From Arsukibacterium sp. UBA5043 (GTDB lineage Bacteria; Pseudomonadota; Gammaproteobacteria; Enterobacterales; Alteromonadaceae), in assembly GCA_002415085.1 (NCBI GenBank), contig DIBV01000016.1, positions 86,517-150,516 on the forward strand: 64,000 nt of DNA, read 5' to 3'. Positions 33,116-42,215 of the stretch are shown piece after piece (position 1 is the first letter of the stretch; each line of letters starts with the position of its first letter). Below the pieces are notes generated by a model. That model was not told where the DNA came from. It did no database searches and saw only the letters and a list, made by a program, of their open reading frames with translations. The position numbers were made by a program, and so were the translations under genes.

Positions 33116-34304
33116 GTGTTATCGACTGCTGCCGGCCACAGTTACCTTTGGCCTGCTCGTTTTATCGGGCTGTGCTGAGCCCGAGCTACAGGTACCGGTA
33201 TATAAAGTAGCACCCGCCACTCTGGTGCATAAGGTGCATACTGAAGGTGAATTATTTGCGGTAAATTCGGTAACTATTAATGCGCCGCGTAATGTGCAGG
33301 GCCCACGTTTTATTGCCAGCTTGGCCCGCGAATACACCAGGGTTGAACCTGGTGATGTGGTGGTAACTTTCGATGCCACTCAGCTGGAGCGCTCGCAGCG
33401 TAAAGCCAGCTCCAGCCTTAGCAGTGTGCTGGCCGACGAGCAGCAAAAACTGGCTGAACAAAATAACGAGCAAAAAGGCCTGGGGCTGGATCAATCTCTG
33501 ATAGCGCAGGAATTCCGTTTTGCCGATCAGTTCAGTATTGACGATGTGCAAATTCGTTCAAAGCTGGAAATTCTTGATTCGATGCAAAATAAAGAATATC
33601 TCGGCGAGAAAAAACAATATCTGGGCTGGCAGGAACAAAGTTTCAGTCAGCGCAGTAGTGGCGAGCTAGAACTGCTTCAGCTGCAACGCGGCCAGCAACA
33701 AAGCCTGCTGCAACAGGCCGAAACTGGTTTAGCCGCGCTGGAAGTCAAAGCGCCACACGCTGGTATTTTGCTGTTCGATACCAACTGGCGCGGTGAAAAG
33801 CCAGAAGTAGGCGGCATGGTGTTTCCTGGCTTTAAAATAGGCAGCATTCCCGATCTAAGCCTGCAGCATCTGAAATTACAGGTTATCGAACAAGAGGCCA
33901 TTGGGCTGGCAGCAGAGCAGCGGGTGACATTTTATCTGGCCGCCTGGCCCGATACGGTGCTTAACGGTAAAATTGTTTCCGTTGGCGCGATAGCGCAATC
34001 GCGCGAGCGACGCGACCCGCGTAAATATATCGAAGTCATTGTCGCACCCGAGCAACAAGACCCCCGCTTTATGCCTGGTATTAAAGCTATTGCCACTCTG
34101 TGGGTAAACGAAAAACCTGAAATATTAAAAGTACCACTGCAAGCCATTTTTAGTGAACAACAGCAGCTGTATGTTTACAAACGCAATGGCAGCACTTTTG
34201 TCAGACAACCCATCAGTCTGGGTAGTAAAAGCCTGAGCCATGCTGAGATCAGCAGTGGTATCGCCGCCGGCGATGAAATTGCCCTTGTTAACCCGGAAAG
34301 CTGA
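33105..34304 (+). CDS. Periplasmic adaptor 3 of the MacB-like exporter, lipoprotein
   Basis: This 399-aa protein has a lipoprotein signal ending VLSGC, two lipoyl half motifs (the second VKAPHAGILLFD), a Gln-rich coiled coil (about 100-205), a beta-barrel and a membrane-proximal domain at the C-terminus. It is the longest of the three adaptors and the only one with the full RND/MacA-like C-terminal domain. It ends 4 bp before the permease ATG. Confidence 0.88.
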   Translation: MKTKCYRLLPATVTFGLLVLSGCAEPELQVPVYKVAPATLVHKVHTEGELFAVNSVTINAPRNVQGPRFIASLAREYTRVEPGDVVVTFDATQLERSQRKASSSLSSVLADEQQKLAEQNNEQKGLGLDQSLIAQEFRFADQFSIDDVQIRSKLEILDSMQNKEYLGEKKQYLGWQEQSFSQRSSGELELLQLQRGQQQSLLQQAETGLAALEVKAPHAGILLFDTNWRGEKPEVGGMVFPGFKIGSIPDLSLQHLKLQVIEQEAIGLAAEQRVTFYLAAWPDTVLNGKIVSVGAIAQSRERRDPRKYIEVIVAPEQQDPRFMPGIKAIATLWVNEKPEILKVPLQAIFSEQQQLYVYKRNGSTFVRQPISLGSKSLSHAEISSGIAAGDEIALVNPES

Positions 34305-34308
34305 AGCC

Positions 34309-35544
34309 ATGAAACATACACCTCTGATTAAAGACACCCTGGCCGAACTGGCTCAGCATAAATTGCGCACTTTTCTGACCCTGCTGGGTATGATCTTCGG
34401 CGTGGGCGCTGTGATTGCGATGCTGAATATCGGTGAGGGTGCTGAACGTGAAGCATTAAAAACCATTGAAACCATGGGCTTGCGCAATCTAATTGTGGAA
34501 GGCCGCAAATTTGATGAAAAAACCCTGCAAGAGCAGCGCAAGCACTCGCTGGGCCTGAACCAAAGCGACATTGATGCTGCCGTAGCCACCATTCCCGGCG
34601 TAACCTCTTACAGCGCTGAGCGCACCCTGGATACCTACGGCATCTACGGCCACAAGGGCAAAAGTGATGGTATTGCGCTTGGGGTGTCACCCAGTTATAT
34701 GGCGTTAAGTAAGCTGCAGTTTGTTGCCGGTCGCAACTTTACCGAACAGGAAAATCGCTACGCCGCCCAGGTGGCCATTTTAGGTGCCCGGGTGGCGCAA
34801 AGCTTATTTCCCGATGGCGATGCGCTTGGTAAGCCAGTAAAGGTTAACCATGTCTGGTTACAAGTTGTGGGTGTACTGGCCGAGCCCTATGCCGGCAGTA
34901 ATGAATTTCAGGGCATTAAACTGGGCGGCGAGCAAAATCAATTGTTTATGCCACTGAACACCGCCCAGACCCGCTTTAAAGCCGAGCCGCTAACTGCCGA
35001 GCTTACCTCATTCCGGCTGCAACTGAGCGAGGATGCCAATAATGCGTTAAGCGCCAGGGCGCTGGATTTTTTGCTAAAGCAGCGCCATAACGACATCGAC
35101 GATTACAACATTATTGTGCCGGCTGCTTTACTGGCACAGCAAAAGCAAACCCAACAGATATTCAATATTGTGATGTCGTGCGTCGCTGGCATTTCACTAT
35201 TAGTCGGCGGCATTGGCATTATGAATATCATGCTGGCGACGGTACTGGAGCGTACCAAGGAAATTGGCCTGCTACGGGCCATCGGTGCCACCCGGCGCGA
35301 TATTAAAATTCAGTTTGTGGCCGAAAGCTTTGCTATCGCCATTCTTGGCGGCCTGCTCGGTATCGTATTTGGCATCTTGCTGTCGGAGCTTATCGCCTTT
35401 TACTCCGACTGGGCCGTTAGCTGGTCACTGTTAGCAATTGGTTTGTCATTTAGTATCTGCGCCCTGATTGGCGTGGCCTTTGGCGTGTATCCGGCCATTA
35501 AAGCCTCAGAACTGGACCCGATAACGGCGCTGCAAAGTGAATAG
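34309..35544 (+). CDS. MacB/FtsX-type ABC permease
   Basis: The 411-aa permease has one N-terminal transmembrane helix (about 20-42, with the FLTLLGMIFGVGAVIAML motif), a large periplasmic domain (about 50-285) and three C-terminal helices, including the SLLVGGIGIMNIMLATVLER and EIGLLRAIGATRRDI segments of the MacB mechanotransmission family. The ATG at 34309 is chosen over upstream in-frame codons that fall inside the preceding adaptor. It is the last gene of the operon and converges on the lanthipeptide operon. The substrate may be a peptide, siderophore or toxin. Confidence 0.9.
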   Translation: MKHTPLIKDTLAELAQHKLRTFLTLLGMIFGVGAVIAMLNIGEGAEREALKTIETMGLRNLIVEGRKFDEKTLQEQRKHSLGLNQSDIDAAVATIPGVTSYSAERTLDTYGIYGHKGKSDGIALGVSPSYMALSKLQFVAGRNFTEQENRYAAQVAILGARVAQSLFPDGDALGKPVKVNHVWLQVVGVLAEPYAGSNEFQGIKLGGEQNQLFMPLNTAQTRFKAEPLTAELTSFRLQLSEDANNALSARALDFLLKQRHNDIDDYNIIVPAALLAQQKQTQQIFNIVMSCVAGISLLVGGIGIMNIMLATVLERTKEIGLLRAIGATRRDIKIQFVAESFAIAILGGLLGIVFGILLSELIAFYSDWAVSWSLLAIGLSFSICALIGVAFGVYPAIKASELDPITALQSE

Positions 35545-35560
35545 CTAAGTGTAATAATTT

Positions 35561-35632
35561 GCCAGTAGCACTATAATTCGGTTTTACAGGACGTACTGGC
35601 AACATATCAATCGTAAGTCGCTAATAGTGCTA
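35561..35632. other. Interlaced inverted repeats between two convergent operons
   Basis: GCCAGTA/TACTGGC (35561-35600) and TAGCACTAT/ATAGTGCTA (35566-35632) are perfect inverted repeats whose left arms overlap, lying in the gap between the exporter permease and the second C39 transporter. Neither is followed by a T run, so termination is only a possibility. Confidence 0.4.
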
Positions 35633-37714
35633 GCCAAGTTCTATTACCCTATCAACAGAGGCTATGGTTTCCGGGCGATGAGCAATAACAATTCTTGTGA
35701 TGTTTAAATTTTTAATGGCATTACTGACATAGGATTCTGTTTTAGTATCCAGATGACTGGTAGCTTCATCCATAAATAAAATGCGTGGTTGGCGATAAAG
35801 TGCTCTGGCCAACAGGATCCGCTGTTTCTGCCCTCCAGATAGGGCCGATCCCATATCGCCAATAAGGCTGTTATAGCCCATTGGCATCTGCTCGATATCC
35901 TGGTGCACCGCAGCCATTTGAGCACACTCCAGTACTCTGGCCATATCTGGCTGCTCTTCAAAAAATACAATATTGTCGCGAATAGAGCCCGACAACAGCT
36001 GGTCATCCTGCATGACGGCTGCAATTTGTCGACGATAATTGGCCAGCCCCAGCTGTTGCAGAGGCATACCATCAACCAATACTTCACCGTCACTGGGTAG
36101 CAGTAACCCCAGCATGATTTTCATCAACGTAGTTTTGCCACAACCTGAAGGACCGACCAAGGCTATAGATTCACCTGCCTGAATCGTCAGGCTGACATTT
36201 TGTAATACAGGGCGCGTTGTATCGCTATAAGCGAATTGAATACCCCGAAGTTCCATATTACCAGCCAGTAGTTTCTGTTCACGCTCTTGCTCCGGATGTA
36301 CATTTTCCTTTGTTGTCAGTGCGATATCACCTAAGCGTTCAAAGTGAAGACTAAGCATTCTAAACTCAATCAGTTTTTCAATTAGCCGCGCCATCCGATC
36401 CATAAACTGAGTTTTGTAAGCCATAAAAGCAAACAGCATACCCGTGCTAAAGCCACCTGCCAGAATTAGATGGGCGGCCAGATAAACAACCAATATATTT
36501 TCAATACCAAAAAGTAGCCGGTTCACTGTTTGATATGAGATATTGAATACGCCAAGCCTGATAGATTGATTTGTCGCTTCAACAAAATGATGTTGCCAGA
36601 TACTTTCCCGCTTAACCTCAGAACCAAATAGTTTTATGGTTTGAATACCGCGAACAGTCTCCATAAAATTTGAATTCTCTTTCGCCAAGGCAAGAATTTC
36701 TTGTTCTGATACAGCCCGCAGTGAATGATACATCGCCAATCTGAATAGGGCGTAAACTAACACCGCGGCCAACACTACCATGCTTAACATCGGGCTATAA
36801 ATCAGAATAACCACCAAAATGGCCATTGCCATCAAGCCATCAATTAATGCTTCAATCATGCCTGTAGTCAGTAGTTCTCTAACCTGTCGCAGCGAACCAA
36901 AACGCGATACCACGTCACCCATATGGCGCTTTTCAAAGTAATTTAATGGCAAGCGCACTAAGTGGTGGAACAGATTGCCGGACATTTGAATATTCATTAA
37001 ATTGCTAAAATGCAGCATGACAAAACCCCGCAACGCGCTTGTAGCAATTTCAAACAACAACACTAATGAAAAACCTAAGGCCAACACCAACAGCAGACTG
37101 GTGTCATTACTTAATATCACATCGTCAATTACCAGTTGCATATAATAAGGAGCGATCAGGGTGAACACCTGCAGCAATATTGACAGCGTAAATAGCAAAA
37201 CAAGGGAGCGTTTAAGTCCAGAAATTTTTGACCAGAAATTTGATAACCCTAACCTGCGTTGTCCCTCTTTCAGTTTAAATTCATTTGTAGGTGTTAACTC
37301 CAGAACGACGCCAGTAAAATGTTTTCCTGCCTCTGCCAGGCTCAGTTTGCGGATTCCGAATGCAGGATCTTGGATGACAATATGCTTAGCGTGTACTGCT
37401 TTAAGCACCACAAAATGGTTGAGATCCCAATGCAAAATGCAAGGAAGCTTTAAGGCTGGCAGATCTTCTAATTCGATACGCAACGGCCGGGATGTTAGCT
37501 GTAGTCTTTCGGCAAAATTCATCAAATCAAGCAGCGTGCAACCTTCAATCGATAGTGAAAACTTCTGCCGCAATTCATTTAAATTCGCTTTATAGCCGTA
37601 GAAGCCAGCCACCATCGCCATACAAGCCAGTCCACACTCAGCGGCTTCTGTCTGATGGATCATGGGCAAGCGGCTGCCTTGCCAAAAAGTCAGTTTTTCG
37701 GTCAATGCCTGCAC
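35630..37714 (-). CDS. C39-peptidase ABC transporter of the lanthipeptide cluster
   Basis: The 694-aa protein is predicted to remove the lanthipeptide leader and export the core. The C39 domain (about 1-140) has Cys27 in EAAECGLAC, His100 in NHFVVLK and Asp116 in IQDP. The membrane domain (about 165-455) and the ATPase with GPSGCGKTT, LSGGQKQR and ILFMDEATSHLD follow. It begins with GTG at 37714, sharing one base with the hlyD stop; this start gives a normal pre-peptidase segment. It is clearly paralogous to the exporter of cassette 1 but ends about 25 residues earlier, directly after AHRPETI...VIELG. Confidence 0.93.
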   Translation of the reverse strand: MQALTEKLTFWQGSRLPMIHQTEAAECGLACMAMVAGFYGYKANLNELRQKFSLSIEGCTLLDLMNFAERLQLTSRPLRIELEDLPALKLPCILHWDLNHFVVLKAVHAKHIVIQDPAFGIRKLSLAEAGKHFTGVVLELTPTNEFKLKEGQRRLGLSNFWSKISGLKRSLVLLFTLSILLQVFTLIAPYYMQLVIDDVILSNDTSLLLVLALGFSLVLLFEIATSALRGFVMLHFSNLMNIQMSGNLFHHLVRLPLNYFEKRHMGDVVSRFGSLRQVRELLTTGMIEALIDGLMAMAILVVILIYSPMLSMVVLAAVLVYALFRLAMYHSLRAVSEQEILALAKENSNFMETVRGIQTIKLFGSEVKRESIWQHHFVEATNQSIRLGVFNISYQTVNRLLFGIENILVVYLAAHLILAGGFSTGMLFAFMAYKTQFMDRMARLIEKLIEFRMLSLHFERLGDIALTTKENVHPEQEREQKLLAGNMELRGIQFAYSDTTRPVLQNVSLTIQAGESIALVGPSGCGKTTLMKIMLGLLLPSDGEVLVDGMPLQQLGLANYRRQIAAVMQDDQLLSGSIRDNIVFFEEQPDMARVLECAQMAAVHQDIEQMPMGYNSLIGDMGSALSGGQKQRILLARALYRQPRILFMDEATSHLDTKTESYVSNAIKNLNITRIVIAHRPETIASVDRVIELG

Positions 37715-38955
37715 TACATCTGTCCTTTTATACTGTAAATCGGATCAAACAGCCATTGCAGCAAACTCCGGCGCTCGGTAATAACATCGCCATCTAGCGT
37801 CATGCCAGCCCTTAACGGTAGCTCGCGGTTGTAAGCCTGTATCTGCTGCGAGCTCAGTTGCACCCGAACTCTATAACTTGGCTCCTGGAGAGTAATGTCC
37901 GCAACTTCTTCAGGCATGAGTACCGTGTGGCTTACTTCATTCACCCGCCCTAATTGCACACCGAAACGCTCATAAGGAAAAGCGTGAAAACGCAGCCGGA
38001 CATCCTGGCCGGGTTCAATAAAAGCAACGGCACTTGTGGGTACATAAACAATGGCTTCTAATTCAGCGCCCTCTGGAAGCAAGCTTAAAACAATACTACC
38101 AGCGTTAATGAAATAACCTGGCCCAGGCAAAATACCACTGATCGTCCCCGCTTTAGGTGCTCTGATCATGCTGCTTTGTTCATGCTGCAGGCGTGTAAGT
38201 TGATTCCGAAGTTCTGAAATTTGGTTATCTAACTGTGCCACGGTAGCTTGATGGTCTATTGGTAGCTGTTTTTGCAGGCTTTGCTGCTGCTTTAATTGTT
38301 CTTCCAGCGTCAGTCGCTGACCTTGCAACACTTGCTCCTGCTGCTGCAATGCCAGCAACGTATCTTGTTGCCGGCTTAACTCCAGATTCGAAATAAAACC
38401 GGTACCTGAAAGCTGGGAAACCTGCTTAACTAACCGTTGATTTAACTCCAGCCGCTGTTGAAAAGTCGCTTGCTGCTGCAATACCTGGTTAAGCTGCAAC
38501 TGCGCACTGACATTACGCTCTATAATATCTTGCTCGCGGATACGCTGACTGGCGATTTCCTGTTGTTTTTGCCGTTGCAGATTTGACAGAATAGCGCCGA
38601 GCTCCTTTTTTAGTGATGCATTCAGCTCAGTTTGTTCAGATGAAAAGTGCTGCATAGTTAGCTCTATCAGAGGTTGGCCCGCTTTCACCTTCTCCCCTTC
38701 TTTAACCAGAAGCTTTTGTACAGTGCCTGCCTGAGATGTTTGAATCCGAATTACACCTTGCTCAGGCTGCAAAACGCCAAACACAACCGTTTTGCGCGCA
38801 TAACTTCCACTGAGTAGAAAAATGAATGAGCAGACCACAACAAAGAGGATCAAACCAGTTAGCCAGTAAAAAGCAGGTACCTGCACCAGGCTAACCTCGC
38901 CCTGCATTCGCGACGTTTGCTGATTGAGCACTTGTTCACGGAATAGAGATTTCAT
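37714..38955 (-). CDS. HlyD-family membrane fusion protein of the lanthipeptide cluster
   Basis: The 413-aa adaptor has one transmembrane helix (about 30-50), lipoyl halves (GTVQKLLVKEGEKVKAG and APKAGTISGILPGPG) around a long Gln-rich coiled coil (about 105-270), and a beta-barrel ending in the LLQWLFDPIYSIKGQM tail. The cassette 1 adaptor ends in a very similar LLAWLFEPILSLKGRL, so the two adaptors are paralogues. It should bridge its C39 exporter to a TolC-like channel. It starts 104 bp after lanB and shares one base with the exporter start. Confidence 0.92.
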   Translation of the reverse strand: MKSLFREQVLNQQTSRMQGEVSLVQVPAFYWLTGLILFVVVCSFIFLLSGSYARKTVVFGVLQPEQGVIRIQTSQAGTVQKLLVKEGEKVKAGQPLIELTMQHFSSEQTELNASLKKELGAILSNLQRQKQQEIASQRIREQDIIERNVSAQLQLNQVLQQQATFQQRLELNQRLVKQVSQLSGTGFISNLELSRQQDTLLALQQQEQVLQGQRLTLEEQLKQQQSLQKQLPIDHQATVAQLDNQISELRNQLTRLQHEQSSMIRAPKAGTISGILPGPGYFINAGSIVLSLLPEGAELEAIVYVPTSAVAFIEPGQDVRLRFHAFPYERFGVQLGRVNEVSHTVLMPEEVADITLQEPSYRVRVQLSSQQIQAYNRELPLRAGMTLDGDVITERRSLLQWLFDPIYSIKGQM

Positions 38956-39059
38956 AGAGATTTAATCGTGTTCAACAGAAATTTGCCCTTTGCCATCCTA
39001 CCAGAAGGTTCAGCGACACACGCAATGATTAACCCATTCAGGCGTATTACTGCCATGCG

Positions 39060-42000
39060 CTAATGCAACTCTTGGCGGGACTGACAAGATAGATAGTATC
39101 GACGAAGAAAATCGTACACCACGAACTCCTGCTCCCGACCATAAGCTTTAAAAATACGATTATTAAACATATGCAGTAAAGAATGCAGCAAAATGTCCAA
39201 CGTACAGCTAAGTTGATTGCTATTTTCTAGCGCTAAAAGCTGCAACACTGCTGGCTGCAATTGCTGCAAAAATTGTTGCCGGACTTTCAACATTTGTGGT
39301 CTCGGCTGTTCAGCAGAACCATATTCCATCGCCTGAAAGTCCTGGCGCAGCTGCTGCTGACAATCACGAAATTTCAAACCCAATTGACTACGCAATTTGG
39401 CGTGTTCCTGAAACTCCTGCCCAAAGCTTTCCCGTAAACCGCTTATCAATTTTAGCTTTTGGGACAAGTCATACCCAAAGGCATCCAGCATTGTATCAAT
39501 TCCCAGCAGGGCCATGCGCCATCGCACTGATTCTCCATGTTCAGAAATTAATTGCAGACTACTGAGAACAAACTCACTGTCAGCTTGAAATATTTGTTCA
39601 CAGTACAGCATCGCAATGTCACCACCATAACGCTCGACTTCTCGCTGGTAAGTGAATACTTCAATTTTACTGATCCGCTGGCAACTCAGCCATGACGCTA
39701 ACTGCTTTTGTAAAAGGGGAAGTAATTGACCGCACAGCGCCGCAGGCTCACCAAATAATCTCAACCTCAAGTGCCAATCTGGATCGGCATAACGAATGAA
39801 AAACCAGCTTTTAACAAGCCCCTGCTGACAATACTGGCGCAGGAACGGTGTTAAACTTTCAATAAGCACTAGCTCAGCGGTACTGTTTGCGGCATAGATT
39901 TTCAGGCTTAGCCATTCAGAACCGGGTGCAAAGTAGCGCTGCACAGTCATATCAAGCTGTTTTGCCGGATTCGGATGTAACGTTTCGAATGGAGCAGCCT
40001 GAGGATTCAACATGGGAACAAGAATTTCATGGGCAAAATTCCCTTCGTCGTTCACTACTGCACTTTCATATTGCATCGCCAACGACTCTTTTAGCTTAAT
40101 CCGCGGTTGCCCTGCTGTTTCGCATAATAACAGGTCGATCATAGCCGGATTATGTAAATCGACTATCAAGACATTATCGCTAATCGCATAGCAAACATAA
40201 CGGCAAAGCTGGTATCGTTGCGCAATAGCATCCCATGCTTCTCGCTGCCATTGATTATTTACCACTAACGCTTCCAGCATACTGCGATCTATTTGCCATT
40301 GCGCTTCGTGTAAAATCACATTATCCAGTTGTATCCGCGGCTGATAATCCATCTGCGAAAAGTTTGCAGGGCTGCTAAAGTGCGGCAATCGTCCTTGCTG
40401 ATGTTGTAGAACGCATAGAAAACGGTATACGCCGAGACTTCGACCTGAATAGTTATGGGCAGACGTTAATCGAGGAACAATTTGCTTATTTAAACGCTTT
40501 GACCATAACTTAACCTGGCCTGCTTCGACAAATACATAAAGGTCCTGCACAGGGATTTGTCTTTCATCAGGTGAAACCGTATCCGCCAGAAAAACAATTT
40601 CATAATTTCGCAAAGGCGGCCTGGCTATAACATTACCAGGGCGGCCATCGGGCATATGCACAACTTCAGCAAAAATCACCGTTGGCGATAGCGCCTCTTC
40701 AGCGGCCAAGTATTGACGGACCTGCTGCAGGAGCTCACTATTTAGGTGGCAAAAGCGCCCCAGTAAATTTGCACCGGAGGGACCGGAGCAACCATGAAAG
40801 TGGATTAAGGGCTGCCTGTTGTCATCTAAATAATAACTTATATTAAGTGCATATGATGACGGAAGCTTCTGCCAAAGAGCTACTCTATCGGTATCTTTTA
40901 GAATCTCGTTACTGCTCAGCTGAATACAATTCACTCTTCCCTGGTGCTGCATGGCATTTACCACAAGTTGCTCTAATGGGTTTTGAGGCTGGCCCGGGGA
41001 CTCATGATGGCGGTTGGCAATATTTATTCCGGCAAGTAATGGCGTTTCATAGCCGGTTTCTGCCGAAAACGGAATGCCACTCTCTTCATCAAGCAACGGT
41101 AACAATGGTACGAATTGTCCTTCGAATCGCTGCTGGAAACTAGTAACAAATGCCTTAAAAGGACTATCTCTTTTCCCTGACTGGGCTTTTAAAGCAAGTA
41201 CAGTGTTTTCCAATATAGTCAGGAGGCTGCGATCGAGTTGGCAGTGCTTCATCGCACGCCAACTATCTGTTTGAAAAAGCTTATTTTCCGAAACAGGATA
41301 TGGCAATTGCTTTAATTGAGTTACTACGGTTTGATAATCGTTTGGCTCTGCAGCACCTTTTTGGTCAAGGACTTCCAGCTGGTCTAATACCGCCTGCAAT
41401 AACTCTCCATCCCGCTTGTTTTCTACTTGCAATAACTGCCGTACAAATGCCTGATCTGGCTGCCCACTGGTGAGTGGCAATTTCAACTCAGCAACCAAAA
41501 CTTGCTCTTTAATCAGCTGCTGGATGTAGTTTTCGATGTCTGCTTTGCTCGCCTCTGGATATTCCTGACCGAATAACTGTGCCAGTTTAGATTCCGATTG
41601 CCCCTCTCCAGATAGGCGAAGCATAGATTCTAAAGCTTCATCCAGCTCAACCGAGCTAAGACGATAGTGACGCTGTGAAGATTGGTAAGATTCAATATAG
41701 TGTAAATATGAACCCAACCGATATAAGGTAGTGTTGGGTTTATAACATAACTGCCGTCTACCTTCCTCGCTTTGCGCCCATTGCTGTTGAATCGTACTCA
41801 GATAAAACATATCCAGCCGGGTTTTGCGGCTATCTTGTTGCAAATCTTCAGGCTTGAAATTACTTGAGTCAGACAAACTGCCGACGGCGACTCCGGAAAA
41901 CAAGCCAAAAGGTGTCGGCCTGCTGCACATCCGAATCAGATATTTCAATAATGCAGTCGTTACCTTGCGACCTGATTTGCTTTCAGGCTTATCGCGCCAG

Positions 42001-42191
42001 ATTTCAAGCCGTTCAGCTAAGGAAGGGCTAGCTAAATAAATAGCCTCTAAAATACCAGGAGTGGCAAGCCAGCCCGACAAGTAATCGTTCAAAGATAGCG
42101 CTGAACCAGGAAGATCTTTGATTTTATTCAAGCTCAGCCGTGGTACCCGAACTACAATAAAATCAGCCAAACATTCAGTTTTACTGCCCAT
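39060..42191 (-). CDS. lanB: Full-length LanB lanthipeptide dehydratase
   Basis: LanB enzymes glutamylate Ser/Thr of the precursor using glutamyl-tRNA and then eliminate glutamate to give Dha/Dhb. At 1043 aa this is a single-chain enzyme with both halves. The glutamylation domain (about 1-720) has the family motif RPTPFGLFSGVAVG at 91-104. The elimination domain (about 755-1040) has IRYADPDWHLRLRL (about 799-812), EVERYGG (about 851-857) and NNRIFKAYGREQE near 1010. The ATG carries an AAAGGT site and lies 24 bp after lanC. Proteobacterial full-length LanB genes beside a C39 exporter are uncommon in my knowledge. Confidence 0.93.
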   Translation of the reverse strand: MGSKTECLADFIVVRVPRLSLNKIKDLPGSALSLNDYLSGWLATPGILEAIYLASPSLAERLEIWRDKPESKSGRKVTTALLKYLIRMCSRPTPFGLFSGVAVGSLSDSSNFKPEDLQQDSRKTRLDMFYLSTIQQQWAQSEEGRRQLCYKPNTTLYRLGSYLHYIESYQSSQRHYRLSSVELDEALESMLRLSGEGQSESKLAQLFGQEYPEASKADIENYIQQLIKEQVLVAELKLPLTSGQPDQAFVRQLLQVENKRDGELLQAVLDQLEVLDQKGAAEPNDYQTVVTQLKQLPYPVSENKLFQTDSWRAMKHCQLDRSLLTILENTVLALKAQSGKRDSPFKAFVTSFQQRFEGQFVPLLPLLDEESGIPFSAETGYETPLLAGINIANRHHESPGQPQNPLEQLVVNAMQHQGRVNCIQLSSNEILKDTDRVALWQKLPSSYALNISYYLDDNRQPLIHFHGCSGPSGANLLGRFCHLNSELLQQVRQYLAAEEALSPTVIFAEVVHMPDGRPGNVIARPPLRNYEIVFLADTVSPDERQIPVQDLYVFVEAGQVKLWSKRLNKQIVPRLTSAHNYSGRSLGVYRFLCVLQHQQGRLPHFSSPANFSQMDYQPRIQLDNVILHEAQWQIDRSMLEALVVNNQWQREAWDAIAQRYQLCRYVCYAISDNVLIVDLHNPAMIDLLLCETAGQPRIKLKESLAMQYESAVVNDEGNFAHEILVPMLNPQAAPFETLHPNPAKQLDMTVQRYFAPGSEWLSLKIYAANSTAELVLIESLTPFLRQYCQQGLVKSWFFIRYADPDWHLRLRLFGEPAALCGQLLPLLQKQLASWLSCQRISKIEVFTYQREVERYGGDIAMLYCEQIFQADSEFVLSSLQLISEHGESVRWRMALLGIDTMLDAFGYDLSQKLKLISGLRESFGQEFQEHAKLRSQLGLKFRDCQQQLRQDFQAMEYGSAEQPRPQMLKVRQQFLQQLQPAVLQLLALENSNQLSCTLDILLHSLLHMFNNRIFKAYGREQEFVVYDFLRRYYLSCQSRQELH

Positions 42192-42215
42192 TTTATACCT
42201 TTCTTATTATTATTT

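Noticed and set aside
30436-35544. Classical MacAB macrolide exporter
   Set aside because: MacB normally carries ATPase and permease in one chain with a single MacA; here they are separate and there are three adaptors, so macrolide specificity is not claimed.
39060-42191. Thiopeptide-type or split LanB
   Set aside because: Both glutamylation and elimination halves are in one continuous 1043-aa chain, and LanC is adjacent.
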